From the NCBI GenBank assembly GCA_032821775.1, contig JAVLRN010000002.1, positions 1,674,001-1,738,000 on the forward strand: DNA of 64,000 bases. The letters are read 5' to 3'. The DNA is from Sanguinoderma infundibulare. Lineage: Eukaryota; Basidiomycota; Agaricomycetes; Polyporales; Polyporaceae. The notes under the pieces are model-generated. The model had not been told where the DNA came from. It saw nothing but the letters and a program-made list of their open reading frames with translations, and searched no databases. Below are positions 1 to 10,909 of this stretch, in pieces. Numbering within the stretch: the first letter of the stretch is position 1; each line of letters starts with the position of its first letter. Both the position numbers and the translations under genes were made by a program.

Positions 1-171
1 GTGTCTGTTGACCAGGACGCCGATCCGACTACTGGTCGCCGCCCAAGGCGCATGTCGCTGAAGCTCACGAACTGGAATCCAGAAACGGACGGGGAGCTGT
101 TCGTGCGCGCAAGCGAGGAGAGCGAGCGGTCGACGGTCGAGGGCATCCGTCAGCGACGATCGTCTAAGTAG
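1..171 (+). CDS. 3' end of a Ser/Thr-rich single-pass membrane protein gene (partial, cut by window start)
   Basis: An open frame from base 1 gives 56 codons and ends in TAG at 169-171. Its protein is nearly identical to the C-terminus of the minus-strand gene ending at 46978: both contain RRPRRMSLKLTNWNPETDGE and end RQRRSSK. Differences are few, for example STVEG here against SAVEG there. This is therefore the tail of a second copy of that gene, and it shows that the left-end duplication extends beyond the window. In the other copy this part is the cytoplasmic tail after one transmembrane helix. Nothing can be said about whether the rest of this copy is intact. Confidence 0.6.
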   Translation: MSVDQDADPTTGRRPRRMSLKLTNWNPETDGELFVRASEESERSTVEGIRQRRSSK

Positions 172-814
172 TCCGTCCAGTTCCGATGCGCGCGCGAGGC
201 CTTTCGTCTTTTCTGCTGCTGCATTGCTTATTTTATTACTGCGACACCACATCTGTCTGATTAGATTTTGGGGAGCGCGATGCATTGCGTGCTTCCGCTC
301 GTACCTTTGGCAGATATCTTGACCATCAAGCGCGGGCAAGTCCTCGCGATCGGTCCATGCGGCGTATCAACTGCCGCCATTTATTAGTGCTCTTATGTAT
401 TGTGTCATTATTATTTTTGCTCTCATGAATATCCGTTCCTTTGCGAAGTCTTCGAGCGTGCTTTTGCGCGGTGCGTCATCCTCGTCGGTCGTGAAATTGC
501 GACATGGTGAGTCTTACTCGGTCGCGTTCGACGTGTAGCTGACCATGTTTACGATCCAGATGGTGGGCAAATCCTCAGCTCGATAGATGAGCAATTCTTA
601 TCTGGATTTGCCTGCAGTGCTTCCGACATTTTGCCGTCTCCCAACCCTTCCGAGTCTCCCGCCCAACCCGCTGCAGTCCCTTGCGCATGCGGCCGTCCAT
701 TTGTACTTGTCGATAGACTGCGGTTTTTTGTGGCCAGCCATACGGGCGCATCTTTCCCGCTTTGATAATCATATATACCGCTGGGCATGTAGACTCTACC
801 ATTCACTCCGAGCC

Positions 815-1740
815 GGGGACATGCCCACGCCTCCGAGCGTGCACGGCGGGCTACGCAGGTGTGAGGCCCTCCATGATGCTAGAGACGACGACGTCAGCCG
901 CTCATCGCAGCCAACAGATAACGAAGTCGAGGAGAATGCTTGCTCACTCGACAATCGTGGCCTGCTACTTGACCGGCTTATGCAGACTTGGGATGTCTCC
1001 AGCAAGTGGTGGACAAGAGGGAAGGTCGCTTCGTCTTTCTGGATGTTGAAGATGACGTCGACGTCAGGAAGCTTGTCCTCCGCGTTAGGTATGTCCTTCA
1101 GGTTGTGAGCGCACGAGGTACTCCTTGAACCGCAATGATCCATGCAATAGTCCTTGTGACATCCGTCCTCACCAAGTGTGCAACCTGCGACAGTGGGCGG
1201 ATCTCTGAAAGACGCGAGACAGGTGGCGAATCCCTCGCGAGGCTTTCGCCCGTCCTTGGCATCCGCAATGTCCACCACAACGTAGGCTTGCCAAGATGCT
1301 GCCAGACTTCGGCCAGTACCGTGGTCTGGCCCGTGTCGAACCTCTCCTCGCGCATGAACGCTCGAACGCCAACTGACGGCGCACGCAATCACTGGCAGTA
1401 TCTCGAGAACAGGAACTCGAGCTGGATGGGTGTACGGGACTTTGGGCGGCTTCTTCGATGGCGCTGCATTCCTTCTTGTCGTCAGGGGGGAAGAGGCGGT
1501 GGGTAACACCCTGAAGCAGTACCAGGGCCTGCTGGGCCGTGTCACGGTGCAGTGCCATGTCCTACGGGGGAGGTCCGAAAACGTCGGCACAGTGACGGAT
1601 TGTCCGAGGCGAAAAATAGAGGCTCACGGGGTCAGCGAGAACGTCGTAAGATTTGGGTTGCGGCGCAATCACCGGCATCGTCGGGGACTTCGACCACCAC
1701 CACTGTCTACGGGATCCGCCGGGATGGCGGCGGAGGCGTG
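815..1740 (-). pseudogene. Unrecognised repeated gene remnant, copy 1
   Basis: Coding-like sequence on the minus strand occurs three times in the window: here, on the plus strand at about 19430-20365, and on the plus strand at 46012-46560, the last one truncated. The longest frame here (1590 down to 796) gives 264 residues with DVDVIFNIQKDEA and LVHHLLETSQVC. These words are shared with the 19430-20365 copy, which suggests a coding past. In each copy the frame that reads well changes several times, so no intact gene can be assembled. A stretch reading IQLEFLFSRYC in another frame vaguely resembles the first helices of fungal membrane proteins, but this is not enough for a family call. Confidence 0.4.
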
Positions 1741-1943
1741 CGATTCTGAGCAACGGTGCATAGGCATGAAATGCGATGGAGGAGAGGGGAAATCAGAATT
1801 GCGCTGACAGCTGTCTCCGGGGAGTTGCAGGGAGTCAGTCTAGGTGGGACGGCGGAATTAGAGCATCTGTCCTAGTCGAAGATAGGAATGAACCCATCCT
1901 TTCTTTGATCTTTCACTCACGTCATCTCACAGGCTGTGCCATC

Positions 1944-1981
1944 CGCTGACCCTCTTTTATACCCTTAGACATCAGCAATTT
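1944..1981 (+). promoter_or_regulatory. Conserved core promoter block of DUF6533 copy A
   Basis: The block reads GCTGACCC, then a T/A-rich TATA-like stretch, then CCCTTAGACATCAGCAA. It lies 47-84 bases before the ATG at 2028. The same three parts in the same order stand before copies B (7131-7170), C (18404-18440, minus) and D (45796-45833, minus). Its conservation among copies that differ elsewhere suggests a shared start site region. No regulator can be named. Confidence 0.5.
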
Positions 1982-2027
1982 CCAGCGCCACCACCCACAC
2001 TCTCGTGCTTCCACGAACTCCTACAAT

Positions 2028-3867
2028 ATGTCCGACAAGAGCGGGCTGGTTGCGGTGGCTTCTTTTCAGCGTGATTACATGCAATGCGAGCTTGTCTCAA
2101 TTGGTCAGTGCACACACTGTAAAAGGATACATGGCGCTGACCCATTACCTAGTGTGGTTGTGGTTTGACTTCATGCTCACTTTTGGGGATGAAGTCGAGC
2201 GCATCTGGAAGCGTCGGTTTACGGGAGCGACTGTCGTGTTTCTTGTTTTTCGATATTCGGCTCTTCTATATGTGACATTGAATTTCTTCTGTTCATTCCC
2301 TGGTCCATTGTATATGGTGAGTACTCTGAATCATTAATATATGTACCAATAAGAACGACGCTGACCTATTTTATTGTATTCAAATATCAGTATGTCTTGC
2401 GCGCTGTCGTGTCGAGGATCAATAGCCTTGCAGCCAGCAGTGAGTACACTCAGTCATAAAAATAATATGGCACACATTCACTATGCCTCCAATCGGTACC
2501 AACATTCAGTGATTACCGTATTGCGCGTATACGGAATATCAGCTAGGGATTGGAGGTTCGCGCTGCCAGTTGTTATCTTCGTAGTCCTACGACCCGCCTA
2601 TGACGTGGTCAACGTGAGTGCGCTTCTATGACACTAGGATGCGTAATGTCTCATGAAATTAAGGTTATTGACGAGGTTGAAATCTCCACGGGCGCGCGTT
2701 TTCAAGTGTTGGGTGACTATCGGGTGTAAGTGCTAACTGTCATGTACTACTTGGCATAAGTTTGCTGACATATCAGCCTGCAGTTCATGGGCCGGTGAGC
2801 AGCATATCATCCATTTTCGCTCCGGCGAGGAGGTTGACCTAGCCTCGTTGATCCAAGTTACTTGGTCCTGGTTTGCTGCAACGACTGCTGTGGGCACCTT
2901 CTTGGTCCTCTTAACATGGTTCAAGACATTCAGCATTAAACGTGAATTCATGCGACTGAACATACCGGCACCCCTCACCACGTTACTGATTCGTGACGGT
3001 ACGTGATAGCAGCGATATCGTATTCCGCACCGTTGTAACCCTCCCTGATGAACCTGCTTCGTGATTCTTGTCACAATAGGTGCAATTTACTTCGTGTACG
3101 TTTCTCGGAGTTCGCGAGTTAACATGGTGCAATAACATGGCATGCACAGCACATTAATTGTTAATATCGTCTTGGGCTTTTGGGTGCGGTACATGCCCCC
3201 GCGTTCCCGGTATTCTAATATTGGCTACTGACGTTGGGACCGAAACAACTGCAGCCGACCGGCGACGTATGACCTTGCACCACTCCACTGCAAGTCGCGA
3301 GAGCTGATTAAGACACAGAACTTCTTCGCATTCTTGTGGAGACAGAACATCCCAGCGTGAGTACATAACTACTATATTTGCAAAAATGTTTATCCGTAGT
3401 GCTGACGTGAACCCCTACTTTCACCCATTCCTACGCGCAACGAACACAGATTGAACACCATTATCCTCTGGCGATTCATGCTCGACCTGCGCGGAGTGTA
3501 TTTCGAGGACGACGTGACCTCACGGTCCTCGTCGTCTATAGTCTTCCGGGGCCTATCTAAAATCGGCATCACCTCCGCCAACGTGGTCGGTAACCTCGGC
3601 GCAACGATCGACGATGGAGAAGAGCGCGACTTGGGGGAGGCGGACGCGGAGTTGGTGGCGGGCGACTCGGAAGAACCGCAATTCGCGAAGGATCCGTTCC
3701 GGACAGGTATGAGGGCAGGCTTAGAGAGCAGGGAGGAGGATAGGGAGGAGAACATGGAGGAGGGGAACAGGGAGGGGAACAGGGAGGGGAACAGGGAGGA
3801 AAGCAGGGAGGAGATCAGGGAGGAGAGTAGGGAGGAGGGAAGCTCTGCGCGCTCAACAAACGTTTGA
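2028..3867 (+). CDS. DUF6533-type multi-helix membrane protein, copy A
   Basis: Eleven exons fit exactly: 2028-2103, 2153-2316, 2391-2439, 2510-2613, 2664-2725, 2784-2794, 2858-2998, 3080-3095, 3150-3188, 3255-3356 and 3450-3867, giving 393 residues with no stop. The first helix region contains WFDFMLTFGDEVERIWKRR, the hallmark of the DUF6533 family of basidiomycete membrane proteins. Later parts include TFLVLLTWFKTFSIKRE (a helix and a cytoplasmic loop) and LWRFMLDLRGVYFEDD near the last exon. The acidic tail ends in Arg-Glu-Glu rich repeats. Exons 6 and 8 are micro-exons of 11 and 16 nt. The protein probably spans the plasma or an internal membrane; no enzymatic motif is visible and the role is unknown. 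It belongs to a family of four in this window and looks intact. Confidence 0.75.
3729..3842 (+). repeat. Short tandem repeats coding the Arg/Glu-rich tail of copy A
   Basis: Units of 12-15 bases built on AGGGAGGAG and AACAGGGAGGGG run head to tail inside the last exon and code for repeats such as NREG, SREE and IREE. Copy C has a similar array (16607-16715, minus) of different length, copy D keeps only a short remnant, and copy B has none. The unit keeps the reading frame, so expansion and contraction change only tail length. Confidence 0.75.
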
Positions 3868-4150
3868 GGACGACGGCAGGCATGCTTTTGATCCAGTATA
3901 CCCCGGTTGCAGGGCAGGCAAACTTATTTATTTTCGCTGTCTTGAGCATAAGTATTCGTCCGACTGGCCTGGGAAGAGCTATTTTCTGTGTTACAGCCAA
4001 GGCTTGCGAACGACGGCCCGCAGCTTCGACATCGACCCTGCCGGTTGGGGTACAGATGAGTGACCGGCATTTGGACGAGAATGGTTCGTAACACTTACGT
4101 CTGTGTTTCACCACCCTTATCAGGACCGCCCAGCCCCAGCGGCTTGAGGC

Positions 4151-5084
4151 GATTCACTGCCACCGGAGAAGTGCATGGCCAGCGTAGGCTCGGATTCAAA
4201 ATTAGTCTGAGCCGCTGCTAAAGAGTTGAATACTGAGCCGGAGTAGACATATGTCGCGCCGCTATCTCTGGTGCTTCGCCGCGGAAGGCAGTGGTGACTG
4301 TAGAGGGGTTCCCCGCAGCTGAAGCCTCGATATATAGACTCGTGAAGCAAGAGGACGCACGATGTGGGATGAGCGCAGCCTCCACGCCGGCGAGCTCCCG
4401 ATCGTAACTACTAGATCGTCGTGCTGGTGCCACGAGATGCGCACCGTTATGTCGTTCACGAGCCTCCAGAGCGCACCACATCCCATTCCTATCGGTGGTC
4501 CCATAGTTTGGCTCCTCAGCTGGGAAGCTGATCGTGCCTTCGACGTCGAACCCCTCCAGTCGTGCCGAAAAGCCAACTCGGCTCAACCTTGGTGGGTAGG
4601 GAGAAGGAGGGCATGAGCGATGGGCAAGATCTTCAGCACGTACCACAAGCGGCCAGGAAGCTAGAGCATGGGGTCCTGCGAGAACACGTTACGAACGACG
4701 TGGAATAGCATTCATAAGAGACGTGCGACGTAGGATGCCCATGGAGGCTAAACACGACTTGCTCTTGATGACTGCGGCGGCGGCGGAGGCGACTGAGTCG
4801 TTGAAAGTTGAGGTGTTGGAGGAAGGTAACGTGATATATGCGAGTGGTCGCGTATCTATCTGGACTGGGACAGAAACGTATGTCCGGCCTTGCCGCAACA
4901 TAAACGAACTACAACTTGCGCAAGCTGCTGTATCATCGTGGCTGAGGAGAGAAAACAGTACGCCACTTCTGCTGTCCTCCTTCCAGGTACGAAGACAATA
5001 CTTGTAGCTCTCTTCCGCCGTTCGCAATATGTCCATCAGCGACAACGAAGACGAGTACAAACCCGAGAACAATACGCACCAAAC
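4151..5084. other. Non-coding part of the inverted repeat arm
   Basis: No supported gene. Patches match, in inverted orientation, the sequence downstream of the intact aldo-keto reductase gene (about 15140-16300), for instance the stretch around TATCTGGACTG at 4855-4870. The similarity is lower than for the genic parts. Open frames here differ between the two arms and show no shared protein, so they are not listed as genes. Confidence 0.5.
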
Positions 5085-6040
5085 AGGCCTTCGTGCTCTC
5101 GAGCTCCATGTTGATGTCCCAGAAGGGCGGGTCCGTTGAACCGCTTCGGGTTCTTGCGCCCGAGGTCCGTCATCTTCTCGTAGTCCTCGTCTGACAACTC
5201 GATCTGCTGGAAGTCCGGCACGATCCGCTCTGCCCCGACATTCTCGCGCATCAGTATCTAGGAACGAGGGATGCAAGGGGAGAGGAGGCGAGAGCGCACC
5301 TGGGGTGACGGACTCGGGGATAACGGTCCACGGAGTAACTGCGCCTGGCGCCCCACACGATGAGGACCCGCGCGGTCGTCGCATTGTCCTTCTGGGCGAT
5401 CTCGAGAACGTCCGGGTACTCGGTAAGTCGCTTGTGGTCGGTCACTGGGCGCGCATGCACGCAGGGTTAAATCCAGCTCAAATCGCAGTAGATGTTAGTC
5501 GGACGATGCACAGTTGTTGCTGAGGGGCGAGGTGGATGTTGTGCTCCTTGCTGTAGTTGACGAGGTCGTCTCGGAGGGGGTGCGTCTCGACCTGGTTCGC
5601 GAACTGCGAGTATATTCTCACTTCGTCAGCACAAGTCGAATGGAAGGTCAAGGAGACATGCGCGTACGGGCCAGACACCTGTGGGATCGACGATACCCTG
5701 AATCGCCAGGTATCAACAAAGCTCGTCTCAGTGTCGAGCACGACGCAGTCGGGCTTGTTGGGGTCAAGAGGTTCAAAGTCGCCTCCGTACGGGAACGCGA
5801 CCGGCCAGTGGATGACTACACTAGTCGTCAGCTCCGGTGCAAAGGGACGAATGCGAAGCGGCACTCACGGTAGAGGTCACAGTCGAGCTGGAGCTGCTTG
5901 ATCGTCGAACTCCTTCTCGACAAGTTCGGGCTTGTGCGACGTGTTTCAGAACTTGGTGGATATGAAGACCTCCTCGCACTTAGCGACCGACGGAATGACC
6001 TTTTTCAGCATGCGGTCGACCTACGCGCGAAAACCGAGCG
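5085..6040 (-). pseudogene. Decayed aldo-keto reductase gene (partner of the intact gene at 13743)
   Basis: Read on the minus strand, this matches exons 3 to 7 of the intact aldo-keto reductase gene, with introns still recognisable. Clear blocks are [44 protein letters not shown] and [12 protein letters not shown]. The lesions are several. Exons 1 and 2 are missing. The tryptophan codon in the block [10 protein letters not shown] of the parent has become TGA (KF-stop-NTSHKPE). There is a frameshift after LVEKE. About half of exon 4 is deleted, and the 3' end is truncated inside the last exon. It cannot make a working enzyme. It forms one arm of the large inverted repeat with 14060-15138. Confidence 0.88.
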
Positions 6041-7130
6041 GAGTCGCGCGTAGAGAATACAACGGGACCTGCACAACCAATCCAAGCGCTATCGCGGCAC
6101 CGCACACAACAAAGTGAATGAGACAAGATAAGATGATGCGGCCGTCGTGGATCGTGGAAAGCCTGGACGACTTGCAGACTCTCGGGCTCTCTCGGGATCC
6201 CGGGCCGGTTAAACGATCCACGTCGGGCCGGGGCAGAGTCGGTCAGGGCCGACTCAGGCGGCGGTGTCGGCGGCGGCGTGCCAGTTCACCGTCGCTCGAC
6301 TTCATTTGCTTCCATCCCTTGTTCTTACCCCGCTTGTCGACATTGACTTATTATTCAAACACCTTGCAAGAGACGTACAGAATATGCAGTGGCGTAAGCT
6401 ACTTCGATTCCGGATGGCCCTGAATGTAACGGACCAACGTTAACGCCAAGTTCCCATCATCTCGCCGAAGCTCTTTATAAAATCCATCTGTTGTTCGCTC
6501 GACGGTTGATCCTCACCGGGCCTCACCGATGAAGGTAAATCTTGATCGCTTTACTTGCTATGTAGCTGGTCTATCCGGTGAGTATTCGGTGTCCTCTCTC
6601 TTTCCTGCCAACGACTTGGGGCCCTTACTCGTATTAGCTTCGCTGCTTCCTCCGATTCGGAGACTGAGCCAATTGTCGCGCGGCGGCTATACAGCCCCGG
6701 TGCACATCCGGTTCCGATTGATCACTGATTCACGTTGCAGTCTGGGAGGATCATCCGACGATGCACGGCATCGCCTTATTGGCTTATAATCCCCGCACCG
6801 TTGCCATCGGTGGCCGCGTAGGCCCATTCGCATCATCCGTCGGATGTGGCATCACGTCCATCCTTTCCAGGTCCCCTCGCCCTCGAGCTCTGAATCAGCG
6901 ATATGGTCCTGAATGACGGTGCGGACCCTGCAGATGGGTGCATGTCCGGGGAGCGAGCGGTAGGATATTGAGAGCGTCAGCGACGGCGGTCTAGGTAAGG
7001 TTGGGTTCAAATGCTGACCGTTAGTACTCGTGCATCTGTCAGTAAACGGCAGCTTTCGCTGTCACCGATACTGTCGCAGCTGTCCGGCTTAGACATTTGA
7101 TATCTCCTCACGAGCCGCACCGGATGGTCC
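6041..7130. other. Intergenic spacer between the decayed reductase and copy B
   Basis: No gene could be supported on either strand. The left edge marks where similarity to the right arm stops. Open frames are short, lack family motifs and are not repeated elsewhere in the window. Confidence 0.4.
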
Positions 7131-7170
7131 GCTGACCCTCATATACACATGCCCTTAGACAGCAGCAACT
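7131..7170 (+). promoter_or_regulatory. Conserved core promoter block of DUF6533 copy B
   Basis: GCTGACCCTC is followed by ATATACA and then CCCTTAGACAGCAGCAA, ending 41 bases before the ATG at 7211. It is the same block as before copies A, C and D, with a slightly wider spacing between its parts. Confidence 0.45.
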
Positions 7171-7210
7171 TTCATCGCTCCCCGCACGCTCTCTGGTCAC
7201 CTGCGACGGT

Positions 7211-8878
7211 ATGTCCAGCGACAGTTCTGAGATTATAGGTCTTACTTTCGATCTTGAATACAACTATGCCCTCGTTGTCTCAACTGGTGAGTCTGTGTAT
7301 ACTGTTAAACGATACATCCTGATAGAATTCACACACCACCCAGCGTTGTTGTGGTTCGACTTCATGCTTACCGTTGGAGACGAGGTCGAGCACATCTGGA
7401 AGCGCCGATTAACTGGAGCGACTGTCTTGTTCGTGCTTTTGCGATATTCGACCCTCCTCTTCAACACATTGTACTGCGCTTGGATGGTGTCTCCGAGCAT
7501 ATTTCCCCCCAACGTGGTGAGCACTTGTCGAGGCTTGTCCAAGAACGTGAGTCACGCTGACGCATTTCGTAAGTATCAGGTTGTCTTTTCCGTTTTAAAC
7601 ATCGCCACGAGTATCAACACTCTCGCGAGTAGTAGTAAGTGCACTCAATCGCGAAAGTACCACCACACGCACTCACTATGAATTAATACCGACATTCAGT
7701 GATTGTAGTATTTCGTGTGTACGGGATATCGGCCAGGGATTGGAGGCTCGCGCTGCTAGCCTTTATCTGCGCAGTCGCACAGCCGATTTTGGCCATTCTG
7801 GCAGTAAGTGGATGCTAACTTACAGCACATCAGGGCTCACCAGATCTCATCGGATGAAGGTGATTCAATTCTACACAGGCTGGTACTTTAAGAATCGAGC
7901 GTGAGTGCTAACTATCATGTACCGCTCAATCGCTATAAAATCGCTAATGTCTAACCATGCAGTGCACTGATCGGTGAGCAGGAAGCATACCATCCGCTTT
8001 TGCTCCAAGGAGGAGGCTGAACCAGCGTTGATCCAAGTATCCTGGGTTGGGTTTGCTGCCACGATGGCTTCGGGTATCTTCTTGGTCCTCTTGACATGGT
8101 TCAAGACATTCAATATCAAACGTGAATTCATGCGATTGCGAGTACCTGCGCCCCTCACCACGTTACTGATTCGTGACGGTAAGTGGTCAGATTGCGTATC
8201 GCTGAACCCATCCTGATGAACCGCCCCCGTATTTCTTCTCGCGATAGGCTCGATTTATTTCTTGTGCGTTCTTCTGAGTTCACGAGCCGACATAGAATGA
8301 CATTGCATGCACAGCGCCTTAATGGTGAACATGGCCATCTTCCCGCTATTGACTACCGACGGTTCGGAACTAGAGCTCTCCCCCCGATATGTAGGACATT
8401 GCACAACTCCAATGCAAATCGCGAGAGCTGACAAGCACACAGTACTTCTTCAGGGTACTGTGGGTAGAAATCTACAACTCGTAAGTGAATGACTCCTGAA
8501 ATATTTGAAACTATTACGCTAGCGCTGACATGCCCCCATACTTTCACCCATCGCTACGCGGAACGGACACACAGATTGAATATCATCATCCTCTGGCGGT
8601 TCATGCTCGACGTGCGCGGAGTGTATTTCGAGGATGACGCGACCTCGCGGCCCTCGTCGTCGATCGTCTTCCGAGCTCTCTCTAACATCGGCATCACCTC
8701 CACCAACGTGGTCGGCAACCTGGGCGCGACGGTCAGCGAAGGTACAGAATGCGACTCCGGGGAGACGTTGGAGGCGGACACGGACTTGCTGGCGGCCGAC
8801 TCGGAAGAACCGCAGTTCGCGCAGGATCCGTTCCGAAAGGGGATGAGGGCAGGTTTTGAGAGGACGGTGGAAGACTAG
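7211..8878 (+). CDS. DUF6533-type multi-helix membrane protein, copy B
   Basis: This gene has the same exon plan as copy A. Exon 1 (7211-7286) is again 76 nt, the 11-nt micro-exon lies at 7963-7973 and the 16-nt micro-exon at 8248-8263. The hallmark block reads WFDFMLTVGDEVEHIWKRR, and the later blocks FLVLLTWFKTFNIKRE and LWRFMLDVRGVYFEDD are kept. The tail ends GFERTVED and lacks the Arg/Glu repeats of copies A and C. It is the most divergent of the four copies, so it probably split first; homology of its flanks ends near 9000. I see no stop or frame break in the spliced reading, but the join around 8300-8400 (intron about 8313-8398) is less certain than in copy A. Function unknown. Confidence 0.7.
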
Positions 8879-8989
8879 AGCAGCTGTGCACGCTCGAGGA
8901 ACGTTAGAAGTATACCGCAATGATACATACATATCACGCGGTGTTCTCCTACGGTTGCCGCGCAGGCAGATACATTTCGCTGCATTGAG

Positions 8990-9712
8990 CATAATCGTCC
9001 TGAAGGAGATGACACGAACACGACTCACGTCTGGCCATGGGGGCTAGCAGCACCGTGACGCCCTCTCGCCTGGACTGCGCTTCAACCTGCGGTAACTGCC
9101 AGGGTTGTCCGATGCGCCATCGCGACTCGAGCGCGGAATGTCGACCTCCGCCAATCCCAAATGCACGCTGAGATGCACTTGCCCTGCTCATCCAGATGCG
9201 AGGGTGGCCCTCCGCAAGCGTCCGCGGCATAACCCTACGCTCCTTGGTGGTTGCCTCGCTTGTAGAACGGTGAGCTCGTAAGGACCTTGGTAAGGACGCT
9301 TCGAAGTCCAGGACGGGCTCGCATAGACAGATAAGCAGCAATAGTGAGCGTGAATGGCCACACGGGCTGCCGCACCCTTGAGTTCCTCGCCCATTGCCAC
9401 AGGATTCATCCGGACTACCGTTCAAAGGCAAAACAATCTTCATAGCAAGACGATAGCGTTGGAAGCGAGGTGGTATCAGCCAATATCTGCCTCCTATCAA
9501 GGACTCACAAAACAGGGATCGCGAAGGGGGGCTTGAGCTGGAGGGTGTTGGATGAATCCATGTAGTATAGCATGGGTAGAATACATGATGCCCTAAGGAT
9601 ACAGCATAGGGAGGTCCTTGTAAATCTACACGGACATGTTAAGGCTTGATCATGACGAAGAGAGTGCAGAATCACCCTCGCACCTTTGTACTGAGCTCTC
9701 GGCCATTGCCCA
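8990..9712. other. Spacer after copy B
   Basis: The first bases still resemble the 3' flank of copy A (GAGCATAA near 8986-8995). Beyond that the sequence is unique in the window. A minus-strand open frame covers about 550 bases but has no recognised motif, no splice support and an unusual composition, so it is not called as a gene. Confidence 0.35.
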
Positions 9713-10547
9713 TCAGCACACTGTGCCTTCGTTCAAACGGTTCAACAACCAATGCTTCCAGTTTTCTCCCGGGTTCTCCAGCGGGGACGGGTCGTCGGAG
9801 AAGCCCATCATGACCACGTTCACCACGTTCGGATCCATGCACATCAACACGACCTCCATCGCGCCGAGCGACCCGTTCTTGACGTTCAGGTCGTGCGCCG
9901 ACTTGAGCTGGCCCTTCATCTCCGTGACCTGCTCGCGCGAGAAGGCGCTGAACGGGACGACCGCCGCGCCGAACGCGAAGAACGCCGTCTCGATCCGGCT
10001 CGAGTGAGGCCGCGGCCGGAGGAAGATGACGAAGACGAAGTCCTGGGCGCGCTTGGGATCCTGCGCGACGCCGAGCGCGGTCGACGCGGCCTCGGAGATC
10101 GTCGGGCGGTGCTTGGACGTGAACGCGCGGAGGTCCTTCATCGGCTTCGGCTCGCCGCCGCCCGCGGGCTGGTACTTGCGGTTCAGCGCGCACTTTTCCT
10201 TGTGTCGGCCCCATGCCTTTTTCTGGCACTCTTTGCTCTGCAGCGAGCGGAAGGAACGAAGGGGGGGTCAGCGTGGTAGGAGGAGAAGAGGGGCACCTAG
10301 CGGGTAGAGAACGGACGCAGTAAATCTCGATGGAGCACCCGCCACACCTGAAGAACTGGACCCCTTCTCGTCTGGACTTGAAGCAGAACTGGCATTGCAT
10401 GAGCTCGCGGTGGAGCGCGCCTTTGGGGTCGGATTGGGGATTTCGATGAGGGGCTGGCGGCACGCCGGTGATGAACCAGAGCTGGTACTCGAGCTGACAG
10501 CATGGGCAGCCGATCTCCAAGTAGTCGATGAGTGCGGCGATGTCCAT
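9713..10547 (-). CDS. MYND-type zinc-finger protein 1
   Basis: Two exons (10547-10317 and 10237-9713) splice in phase to 251 residues. Residues 1-50 carry a CPCCQLEYQLW motif. A MYND finger follows at about 55-95: CQFC, then FFRCGGCSIEIYC before the intron and SKECQKKAWGRHKEKC after it, giving the full set of cysteines and the final His/Cys pair. MYND fingers bind short proline-rich peptides. The C-terminal half (PTISEAAST onwards) is a domain seen next to MYND fingers in many mushroom proteins, with no known activity. The 80-base intron lies inside the finger. A tandem paralogue follows at 10910-11711 in the same orientation with the same intron position. Confidence 0.85.
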
Positions 10548-10909
10548 GGTAGCGCGGAGGGAAAGCACGCTGTGTGCGCGCAGAGTGGAGGGGGTAGCCA
10601 ACGGGGATAAAGAGGTATGTACAGTAGCCGTGGTCTCTGAAGGCCCTTCGAATCGTCGCTCGCCGCCCAAATTCGCCAAATTCGGTAATTGCCGATGGGC
10701 TGGATTCCTTCGACACGCCCAGGACACACCCATGGTTAAGTCGTACTAGGAAGCTTACACACTCAGTCCATGCATAGTACTTGATCTCACTACATTCGGC
10801 GTTCAGAGCAATTGAGTCGCCCCTAAGGCAACTGCTTTCGGTACACTACACGAGGGCCAAACTTTCACTGAACGAGGGCATCGTTCAGCATGCGCAGCAT
10901 TCGCGGCTT

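Larger units (their letters stand above)
1..4150 (+). repeat. Segmental duplication, copy 1 (inverted partner at 43680-47145)
   Basis: This stretch carries the tail of the membrane protein gene, about 400 bases of spacer, an unrecognised decayed gene on the minus strand, and DUF6533 copy A with its 3' flank. The same order is read on the minus strand from 47145 down to about 43680. Similarity is high enough to follow by eye through introns and spacers. Relative to the partner it holds 621 extra bases (602-1222). Boundaries are estimates by eye: the right edge lies near the shared motif CCGCTGGGG around 4130-4150, and the left edge is outside the window. Confidence 0.8.

Noticed and set aside
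3150..3260. Premature end of DUF6533 copy A at a stop near 3228
   Set aside because: Using the donor GTACAT at 3189 and acceptor at 3254 keeps the frame, and the total of eleven exons is divisible by three.
5085..6040. Repeat-induced point mutation as the cause of the dead reductase
   Set aside because: Only one clear G-to-A type stop was seen, deletions and frameshifts dominate, and the neighbouring DUF6533 copies are not affected.
9672..10733. 353-codon minus-strand open frame over the first MYND gene
   Set aside because: It reads through the intron into another frame of the second exon; the spliced 251-residue MYND model has the zinc ligands and correct phase.
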